A stretch of 64,000 nt of DNA from Streptomyces atratus. Its GTDB lineage: Bacteria; Actinomycetota; Actinomycetes; Streptomycetales; Streptomycetaceae. Of the stretch, positions 44,655 through 50,634 are shown in pieces; position 1 is the stretch's first letter; every line of letters starts with the position of its first letter. Below the pieces are notes generated by a model, which ran no database searches, was not told the origin of the DNA, and saw nothing but the letters and a program-made list of their open reading frames with translations. Location: assembly GCF_014648655.1 (NCBI RefSeq), contig NZ_BMRN01000008.1:124001-188000 (forward strand), written 5' to 3'. Position numbers and translations under genes: made by a program.

Positions 44655-46004
44655 TCAGTCCTCCAGCTCGGCGAGCCAGCGCAAGGCGCGCAGACCCGGC
44701 AGGAAGCAGTACTCACCGCCGCGGGTTACCACGAAGCTGGGCAGGTTCTGCAGGCGACGCCGGACCGGCTTCTCCGGGATGGTGACGCTGCCGGTTCCAC
44801 CGTGGTGCCCGGCCACCGGGTCCTTCTCGCCGGGGTAGCCGATGAAGTTGCCGTCGTTGACCCATTCGGCCTTGATGAACTCGAACTGCCGTTCCAGGTG
44901 GGCCCCGATGAATGCTCCGACCAGGCCGCGGTCGGCGCCGTCGTCCTCCAGCACGTCCTCGGGCAGCGGCGGGCCGTAGGTGGTGCCGCGGCGGATGAGG
45001 CGGTGCATCCGCGCGTTGCCGATGATGGTGGCATCGCGGGGGTTGGTGCGCCGGATGTGCGCACCGGCGGGGCACCGGAACCCTCGGTCGTCGTTCTCCC
45101 GGTACAGGAAGTTGTTGACGCGGTGCGGATCGGCCGCCAGCTCCGGGTCATCGTGCTCCGGCGCCAGCGTCAGTGGCGCGCCGCTCGGCCAGCGCCCGAC
45201 CATCTTGGCCGCCAGGAGTGCCTCCTCCTCGGCGCTGGAGCTGTTGGCGCGCAGGTACCGGCGCCAGGCCGCCACGTTGGTGTGGATCTTGCGAACGGCT
45301 ACGTAGGTCCCGTTGCGCCCCAGCACATCGGGGCTGGGCATGGGCGGCAGGCTGCCGGTTTCGTCGGGGTAGCCGAGGATGAACTCGCCCGCCTTGATGG
45401 GGGCTTCCTGCGGGTTGGAGCCGGGCAGTCCGACGCCCTCGATGTTCGGATGGCTGATGCCGTCACGGAAGCCGAAGGTGGTACGCCCGGTCGGGAGCTG
45501 ATGGACGTCCTGCTGCCAGATCACCTGGACACCGGGTGTGTCCGCGTAGGCGAAACGGGCCCGCTCCAGCTCCTTGTCCAGCTGTGCCGTATCGGAGGAG
45601 AGAGCGCTCAACGCGATGTGGACATCGCCGGTTCCGAACGGTACCTCCCAGTGGGCCGGTGCACTCTCGCCCACGTCGCCGATCAGCTCCGCCCGAGTGG
45701 CCATGCCCTCACGAAACGCCCGCGGAAAGCTGTCCAGCGACTCCTGGGGCACCCCCAGGGCCCTCAGCCCCTGAAAGGTGAATGCCACAGCGACCCAGGC
45801 ATCCTGGCTCCGGTCCGCGCCCAGCAGACCACCCGAGGTCACCGGGAGCAGCCGCCGCACCAGGGCGCGCCCGGCGTGGCGGTCATCGACGCGCAGGAAG
45901 ACGAACTTTCCCTGGTAGGGCACGGGCCGCGGACGCAGTGCCCCGCTCTGGACGTCGTCGATTTCGACGCTCACGCCGGCCGCGCTGCTGTCCGCTGTGT
46001 TCAT
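44655..46004 (-). CDS. DyP-type heme peroxidase (long C/D-like form)
   Basis: A 449-residue dye-decolourising peroxidase without signal peptide, hence cytoplasmic or encapsulated. Key parts are the distal Asp in FGFRDGISHPN and the proximal heme His in CPAGAHIRRTNPRDA, with the larger insertions typical of the class C/D group. It differs strongly from EfeB elsewhere in this window. ATG at 46004 is preceded by GGAGG at long spacing. It is second in the three-gene unit, between the small barrel-like protein and the catalase-related protein. It probably uses peroxide to oxidise a still unknown organic substrate. Confidence 0.88.
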   Translation of the reverse strand: MNTADSSAAGVSVEIDDVQSGALRPRPVPYQGKFVFLRVDDRHAGRALVRRLLPVTSGGLLGADRSQDAWVAVAFTFQGLRALGVPQESLDSFPRAFREGMATRAELIGDVGESAPAHWEVPFGTGDVHIALSALSSDTAQLDKELERARFAYADTPGVQVIWQQDVHQLPTGRTTFGFRDGISHPNIEGVGLPGSNPQEAPIKAGEFILGYPDETGSLPPMPSPDVLGRNGTYVAVRKIHTNVAAWRRYLRANSSSAEEEALLAAKMVGRWPSGAPLTLAPEHDDPELAADPHRVNNFLYRENDDRGFRCPAGAHIRRTNPRDATIIGNARMHRLIRRGTTYGPPLPEDVLEDDGADRGLVGAFIGAHLERQFEFIKAEWVNDGNFIGYPGEKDPVAGHHGGTGSVTIPEKPVRRRLQNLPSFVVTRGGEYCFLPGLRALRWLAELED

Positions 46005-46121
46005 GGTCGCTTGTGCCTCCGTATCGGTCTCTGTCCGGACAACCCTGCGATGGCCGACCCGCACCGGCCGCCGCGGTCCACCGAGGGTGGGTGGGCTCCG
46101 AGGGGCGGCTGTGTCCGGGTT

Positions 46122-46712
46122 CTAGGCCGAGGCTTCCTCCAGCAGCTTCTGGAAGGCCGACGTGGCCACCAACTCCGCGTTGGCCGGGTTGTCCAGCATC
46201 GCCCGGAACTCGGCGGTGTCCAGCACCTCCTGGAACGCGTCGTCCACGCGCTGGTCCTTCCAGATCTGCTGAACGGTCAGATCGGGATACGAGCTGACGA
46301 AGACACCTGCGGGGGCTTGGTGGGCGACGAACCAGTCCTTCACCCCTGGGTCGGTTACGCCGGGGAACCCTTTGCTGTGCGAGAAGATCTTGTCGAAGTT
46401 TGCCCCGACTACCGTCTGGGCGAAGTCGTCGATGTAGGTGTCCCAGGAGCCGTCGAAGACACTGGCGAACATGAACCGGGTGTCGTTGTCGAAGATCACG
46501 TGCCGGGCGTCATGCAGGGTGCCGATCTGGCGCAGCGCCGCACGGGACTTCACGTCAGCGGACCCGCTGGCGAGCGTGGCGAGATCCTCACGCAACGCAT
46601 CCGCATGGCCCGGCTTGATCTCGGTAATGACAGTGAACTCGCCACAGACCCCGTCCGTCTTGCCGGGACGCTCGGGGGGAGCCGGCTGGGTTGCACCTGT
46701 CGTCGCAGTCAT
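46122..46712 (-). CDS. Small protein resembling dimeric alpha/beta-barrel (ABM-like), peroxidase-associated
   Basis: A 196-residue soluble protein, first gene of the operon. The strands CGEFTVITEIKPGHADALREDL, LHDARHVIFDNDTRFMFASVFDGSWDTYIDDFA resemble the ferredoxin-like barrels of the ABM/chlorite-dismutase/DyP group. Similar 'LHxARxVxxDD..LLFxSNFDGS' segments accompany DyP-type peroxidases. I can assign no activity. ATG at 46712 has AGGAGAA 8 nt upstream. It may bind heme or the substrate of the two heme enzymes encoded after it. Confidence 0.68.
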   Translation of the reverse strand: MTATTGATQPAPPERPGKTDGVCGEFTVITEIKPGHADALREDLATLASGSADVKSRAALRQIGTLHDARHVIFDNDTRFMFASVFDGSWDTYIDDFAQTVVGANFDKIFSHSKGFPGVTDPGVKDWFVAHQAPAGVFVSSYPDLTVQQIWKDQRVDDAFQEVLDTAEFRAMLDNPANAELVATSAFQKLLEEASA

Positions 46713-47133
46713 CGTGAAATTCTCCTGCCACGGATCGGTGCGAGGGTCGCCAAGCGCCCGAACATGAGGCGCCGTCGCCCCCACAAAACAATCCTCACCG
46801 CGGATGTACTGCCTCGCACCCCGGGCCCTGGGCCTGTGGTCACCTGAGGCGGATCCCCGGGAAATTCCGGCACTGCGGGGTCCAGTCCTGATCCCTCCCG
46901 TCCCGAGAAAGCTCCCGAGGACAGATTCGGCCAGGCGCAGGAAGATGGAACCGGTGGGACGTGCGGAGTATGTCGTCGTCACCATTCTCGGGCAGCCGCT
47001 TCCGCACGGTCGTGAAGACAGTGGCGCAGCCGATCGCGCACCAGCCCGTTGCGCCGCCGAGGCGGTCCGGGCACCCTCTCGCGCCAAGCCCTGATCAACC
47101 GGATCGCCACCCCGACCCCACACGGAGGCAACC
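46713..47133. other. 421-bp divergent intergenic region of the island
   Basis: Lies between the peroxidase operon (minus) and the GAP-family gene (plus). Open frames exist on both strands, but none has a ribosome-binding site or a convincing protein pattern. It presumably contains both promoters; no clear operator or RNA structure was seen. Confidence 0.5.
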
Positions 47134-47811
47134 ATGGGCGCAGTTCTTGGTGACGTACTGGGTTTCGCGGCCGCCGTGGCAGTCAGCCCGCTCCCCATCA
47201 TCGCCATCATCCTCGTACTCGCCACGCCTCGGGGACGTCTCAACGGAGTCCTCTTCACCATCGGCTGGATCCTGGGACTCTCAGCACTGGGCGCGGTGAT
47301 GCTGGCGATCGCTTCCCCGGCAGGTGCCTCCGCCCACAACCACCCGGCCACCTGGGTGGGAGCCCTCAAGCTCGCCCTGGGCCTGTTCCTCGTCCTCTTC
47401 GGTGCCCGGCAATGGCACCGGCGCCCAAAGGATTCCTCACAAGCTCAGCTGCCGAAGTGGATGAGCGCGATCGACCGCCTCACGCCGGTCAAGGTCTTCG
47501 CACTCGGACTGGCCCTGGCCGCGCTCAACGCCAAAAACGCCCCGCTGACCATCGCCGCGGGCGCCGCGATCGGCTCAGCCGGACTGCCGGTCGGGCAGCA
47601 GATCGCATCGCTGGCAATCTTCGTCCTGATCGCCACCCTCGGCCTGCTGGCCCCACTGGGAGTCTTCCTCCTCGGGGGCGAGCGAGCCAAGACCACGCTC
47701 GGCGACTGGAAAGACTGGGCAGCCCAGCACAACGTCGCCGTGATGGCGGCATTGTTCTTCGTCCTCGGACTGAAGCTGCTGGGAGACGGCATCGGCATTC
47801 TCACCTCCTGA
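47134..47811 (+). CDS. GAP/Sap-family (LysE-like) membrane protein
   Basis: A 225-residue protein with six hydrophobic helices and the GAP-family pattern: AAVAVSPLPIIAIILVLATPRGRLNGVLFTIGWILGLSALG, then KVFALGLALAALNAKNAPLTIAAGAAIGSAGL. Mycobacterial Sap of this family takes part in moving glycolipids, so an exporter or lipid-handling role is possible. ATG at 47134 follows ACGGAGGCAACC. It is the only plus-strand gene in the island and ends 48 bp before the glnA2-end copy. Confidence 0.85.
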   Translation: MGAVLGDVLGFAAAVAVSPLPIIAIILVLATPRGRLNGVLFTIGWILGLSALGAVMLAIASPAGASAHNHPATWVGALKLALGLFLVLFGARQWHRRPKDSSQAQLPKWMSAIDRLTPVKVFALGLALAALNAKNAPLTIAAGAAIGSAGLPVGQQIASLAIFVLIATLGLLAPLGVFLLGGERAKTTLGDWKDWAAQHNVAVMAALFFVLGLKLLGDGIGILTS

Positions 47812-47859
47812 CGGGCTTGCTCGCGTCGCCGTGTTCGAGGTGGCTCGGAGCGCGTACAA

Positions 47860-47962
47860 CTTCCTGCGCAACAAGAAGGCAGGAGTGGGAGGAGTACCGC
47901 GGCGAGGTCACGGCCTTCGAGCTGAGAAGGCGCTGCTGCCGACGCTGTCCGAGCGAACGTGA
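47860..47962 (+). pseudogene. Decayed second copy of the glnA2 3' end
   Basis: Bases 47860-47948 match the end of glnA2 (43053-43138) with four substitutions, a 1-nt insertion after CAAGAAG and a 2-nt insertion after GAGCTGA. Together the indels restore frame, and the frame now ends at TGA 47960-47962 instead of TAA. It encodes only the last ~30 residues and has no start, so it is not a gene. It marks the right edge of the inserted block. Confidence 0.9.
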
Positions 47963-47970
47963 GCGGCTTC

Positions 47971-47997
47971 GGGCCGACGGTCTCGCACCGTCGGCCC
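47971..47997. terminator. Hairpin after the glnA2-end copy
   Basis: GGGCCGACGGT-N5-ACCGTCGGCCC. It resembles the glnA2 terminator at 43173-43211 (shared GGC..GACGGT..CACCGTC), so terminator and gene end appear to have been duplicated together. It may now end the tetR transcript on the opposite strand. Confidence 0.75.
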
Positions 47998-48013
47998 TTC
48001 GCCGTATCCCTTA

Positions 48014-48604
48014 TCAGTCGAACCGGCAGGCCATCTCGTCCAGGATCTCGTCGATCACCTCGGCGGGCTCCCGGGCCAGGTCCTCCTCGATCCACATGCG
48101 CATGGCGATCCGCAGCGAGGAGAGGAACGCCGCGGCCAGGACCAGGGGGCGGACCGACTTCTGCGACGGGCTCCGGCGGGACGCCACGGCCTCGGCCAAG
48201 TCCCGTTCCAGGGCTGCGTGGTTGGCGAGCTGCCGGGCGAGCAGTGAGGGGTGCTGCATCGCCAGCCTGGTCCGCAGGGCCCACTCGCGTTCCGGTGGTG
48301 CGACCCGTTCGGCGAACTGTGTCATGGCCGCCCGCAGTGCCGCCCATGCGGTCTCCTCGGCGGGCCGGTCGCGCACGGTGCGGACGAGGTCCCTGATCTG
48401 CTGCTCCTCGCCGTGCAGGAGGGCGTCCTCCTTGCCCGTGAAGTAGTTGGAGAATGTTCTGCGGGAGATTCCGGCCGCGTCCGCGACGGCCTCCACCGTG
48501 ACGTGGTCGAAGCCGTGCTCGACGGTCAGCCGCAATGTCGCCTCGTGCACGGCCTGCCTGGTGGCTTCCTTCTTGCGTTCCCGCAGTCCCACAGAGCTCT
48601 CCAT
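48014..48604 (-). CDS. TetR/AcrR-family regulator
   Basis: A 196-residue regulator with the HTH VTVEAVADAAGISRRTFSNYFTGKEDALL (about residues 35-63) and a C-terminal helical domain containing TRLAMQHPSLLARQLANHAALE. ATG at 48604; the open frame to 48766 is an upstream extension without regulator features. A palindrome at 48632-48648 probably is its operator. No efflux gene remains next to it. The divergent side holds only non-coding-like sequence, so its target may have been lost. Confidence 0.88.
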   Translation of the reverse strand: MESSVGLRERKKEATRQAVHEATLRLTVEHGFDHVTVEAVADAAGISRRTFSNYFTGKEDALLHGEEQQIRDLVRTVRDRPAEETAWAALRAAMTQFAERVAPPEREWALRTRLAMQHPSLLARQLANHAALERDLAEAVASRRSPSQKSVRPLVLAAAFLSSLRIAMRMWIEEDLAREPAEVIDEILDEMACRFD

Positions 48605-48631
48605 GGGTTCAGTATCTCCGCGCCGAGAATA

Positions 48632-48653
48632 ATTGCGCAGTGGGCAATATTGC
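48632..48653. promoter_or_regulatory. Candidate TetR operator, overlapping palindromes
   Basis: ATTGC-N7-GCAAT (48632-48648) overlaps a second, perfect GCAATATTGC (48644-48653). AT-rich symmetry in a GC-rich setting, 28 bp before tetR, suggests autoregulation. Confidence 0.6.
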
Positions 48654-48960
48654 TCGTACGTCGCCGCGACCCCGCTCTCGCCGTCGTTGCGGGCCTCGCG
48701 GCCGGCATGGCGATGTCCGGCGGCGTGGTCTTCCTCGGCCGGTACTTCCGGACAGGCCGCAGCCACTCACCGACCGAGGCCGGTGGCGGTGGGGGCGGAG
48801 GGAGAGCCGTCAAAGCGGGGCGCGCCCGAGCACGCGGAGAGCCGGCGATGAGTCAGGCCCGCGCCGCCGCGTCGGACATCTCCGTCAGGTGGCCTTCCCG
48901 GCCGGGACACCGTCCGAGGCCGCGACTGGGGTAATGTGACCCCTCCCAACACGGGGACCG
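48654..48960. other. Gap without a supported gene
   Basis: About 300 bp. A plus-strand frame encodes a hydrophobic run (DPALAVVAGLAAGMAMSGGVVFLGRYF) and then a low-complexity Gly/Arg region, with no start signal. It may be the scrap of a transporter formerly paired with the TetR gene. Nothing firm is seen. Confidence 0.4.
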
Positions 48961-48962
48961 AC

Positions 48963-49007
48963 CAAGGAGGTGAGACCCATTACCGCTGTATCAGGCTGGG
49001 TGCTCAC
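48963..49007 (+). ncRNA. Structured leader-like element with consensus Shine-Dalgarno
   Basis: AAGGAGG (48964-48970) is followed by GTGAG and a stem in which GGTGAG-ACCCA pairs with TGGGT-G-CTCACC, closing the GTG in the hairpin. The 22-codon frame from that GTG ends at TAA and lacks GC-rich third positions, unlike genes here. It could be a leader peptide or regulatory RNA upstream of the PrmC-like gene. Confidence 0.4.
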
Positions 49008-49082
49008 CCCTCACGATCGCGTGGTCGACCCGACATAATCGACCGCGGAGCGCCCATCGGCTTTCCCGAAAGGCTCCGCTTC

Positions 49083-49883
49083 ATGTCGGTTTCCGCTTCA
49101 CCGCTCGCCGTTTCCTCCATCGTCACCACACTCCGCGCCGTCGGCTGCGTATTCGCCGAGGACGAGGCGGAGTTGATCGTCTCCACGGCCGCCGACCATG
49201 CCGAACTCGCGGCCATGGTCGAACGGCGGGCCGCCGGACTGCCCCTCGAACACGTCCTCGGCTGGGCCGAGTTCAGCGGTCTTCGGATCGCCGTGGACCC
49301 CGGCGTCTTCGTACCCCGTCGCCGCACCGAGTTCCTGGTCCGGCAGGCCGCCGCCCTCGCCGGGCCCGGGGCGGTCGTCGTCGACCTCTGCTGCGGTTCG
49401 GGAGCCCTCGGCACCGCGCTCGCCGCAACGCTCGACCGGATCGAACTGCACGCCGCCGACGTCGAACCCGCAGCCGTACGGTGCGCCCGGCGCAACGTCG
49501 GCGACGGGGGCCGGGTGTACGAGGGCGACCTCTTCGAGCCGCTCCCCGGCTCGTTGCGCGGCCGGGTGGAGATTCTGCTGGCCAATGTGCCGTACGTACC
49601 GACGCAGGACGTCGAACTGCTTCCCCCGGAGGCCCGTATCCATGAGCCGCGCGTCGCCCTCGACGGTGGCCGGGACGGCCTCGACGTCCTGCGGCGGGTC
49701 ACCACCGAGGCTCCGCGATGGCTGGCACCGGGTGGGCATCTGCTGGTCGAGACGAGCGAACGGCAGGCGGCACGGGCCGAGGAGACCATCGCCCGCAGCG
49801 GCCTGATCCCGCGCGTGGTCACCTCCGACGAGCTGTACGCGACCGTCGTCATCGCGACCCGGCCGGAGCCGTCCGGGAACTGA
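49083..49883 (+). CDS. PrmC/HemK-like N5-glutamine methyltransferase
   Basis: A 266-residue class I methyltransferase related to PrmC, which methylates the GGQ Gln of release factors. It has an N-terminal helical domain (VERRAAGLPLEHVLGWAEFSGLRIAVDPGVFVPRRRTEFLV), SAM loop VVDLCCGSGALGTALA and the catalytic-loop position LLANVPYVP. The usual NPPY is NVPY here, so substrate or activity may differ from true PrmC. ATG at 49083 follows GAAAGG; CATAAT at about 49035-49040 is a possible -10. It is probably a paralogue, not the housekeeping prmC. Confidence 0.82.
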   Translation: MSVSASPLAVSSIVTTLRAVGCVFAEDEAELIVSTAADHAELAAMVERRAAGLPLEHVLGWAEFSGLRIAVDPGVFVPRRRTEFLVRQAAALAGPGAVVVDLCCGSGALGTALAATLDRIELHAADVEPAAVRCARRNVGDGGRVYEGDLFEPLPGSLRGRVEILLANVPYVPTQDVELLPPEARIHEPRVALDGGRDGLDVLRRVTTEAPRWLAPGGHLLVETSERQAARAEETIARSGLIPRVVTSDELYATVVIATRPEPSGN

Positions 49884-49922
49884 GCGCGGACGGACGCAGG
49901 GGCGGCTCGGTCCGGTCCGGGC

Positions 49923-50147
49923 TCAGCATTCCGGCTTCCGCCGGACCACCGCCGTCCCGGCGTCCAGGTCCACCCCCATGCGGGGCGGCGCGCCGTCCAG
50001 CGCGTCGTCCTTCAGGACCTGTTCCTCCACCCGGTGCTCGATCTCCACGCGCTTCGCCGAGTCGAGGAACGCGTGCAGCTCATCGGCGACCGAGGCCCCC
50101 ACGCCCAGCCCATGACGAGGCGTGCGGGCCGCGAGGACACGTCGCAA
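49923..50147 (-). pseudogene. Unidentified coding remnant
   Basis: A 74-residue minus-strand frame whose end (LHAFLDSAKRVEIEHRVEEQVLKDDAL) looks protein-like, with coding-type third positions. It has no ribosome-binding site and may be the tail of the decayed gene upstream or of another lost gene. The family is not recognised. Confidence 0.35.
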
Positions 50148-50149
50148 CC

Positions 50150-50500
50150 AGTCGGGCCGGCCGGTTCAGCCGGTCTCCGTCCGTCACACGCTCCGCCCGG
50201 CCCTCGACCACCACGTCGATCCCCTCCGACAGGGTGTTGTCACCGGTGGTCAGTACCCCTTCCGGGTTGGCGGCCAGATTCCGGCCCTCGCGTTCCGACG
50301 CGCCCGTGCTGAAGTGCAGCGCGCACTCCGCCCCCCACCCCGATCAGCGGGGTGACATGCGGCCGTCCGGACGGACCGTGCCCAGCCAGTACATCTCCGC
50401 CCCTGGTCAAAAGCTCCTTCGCCGCCGACCAGGGGCCGGCCGTGGCGTTCTCGTGGCCGTAGCGGGTATCCGGCTCGGCGAAGGGTTCGAATCCGGACAT
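50150..50500 (-). pseudogene. Frameshifted PPOX-family flavin/F420-binding protein
   Basis: A pyridoxamine-5'-phosphate-oxidase-like gene broken by several frameshifts. It begins at ATG 50500 (MSGFEPFAEPDTRYGHENAT) and then continues in other frames as MYWLGTVRPDG, RPHVTPLIGV and ALHFSTGASEREGRNLAANPEG ... NTLSEGIDVVVEGRAERV. Together these spell a near-complete family sequence, but no single frame covers it. Small indels at about 50400, 50360 and 50330 explain the breaks. Confidence 0.8.
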
Positions 50501-50634
50501 GCGGGCCTCCCGGTCGGGTCCTTGAGGTGATCGTGCCTGCGAAGTGCGGACGGCGCACCCGCTACGAAATCATCGGTGCGGGGCTAGGCTCGGAATGCTG
50601 GATTGTGTGTGGGCGGCGAGCGGGAGAGCACGGA

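Larger units (their letters stand above)
43141..47859. mobile_element. Probable genomic island inserted at the glnA2 3' end
   Basis: A block lying between glnA2 and a decayed copy of the last ~86 bp of glnA2 (47860-47948). It carries three heme/peroxidase-related genes on the minus strand and one membrane protein gene on the plus strand. No integrase or transposase remains within it. The duplicated gene end fits integration at a gene's 3' end with restoration of the reading frame, as integrative elements do. A tandem duplication followed by deletion is the alternative. The left junction contains a 30-bp perfect palindrome (43401-43430). Confidence 0.55.

Noticed and set aside
44802..46847. 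A 681-codon plus-strand frame over the DyP gene
   Set aside because: Shadow of the DyP and ABM-like genes, with no start signal and no recognisable domain.
46804..47094. 97-codon plus-strand frame in the island's divergent region
   Set aside because: No ribosome-binding site, mixed codon pattern and no similarity to any known protein type.
48535..48934. Hydrophobic plus-strand frame divergent from the TetR gene (possible truncated transporter)
   Set aside because: Only one hydrophobic run, no ribosome-binding site, then Gly/Arg-rich sequence. It could be a relic, but the evidence is too thin for a gene call.
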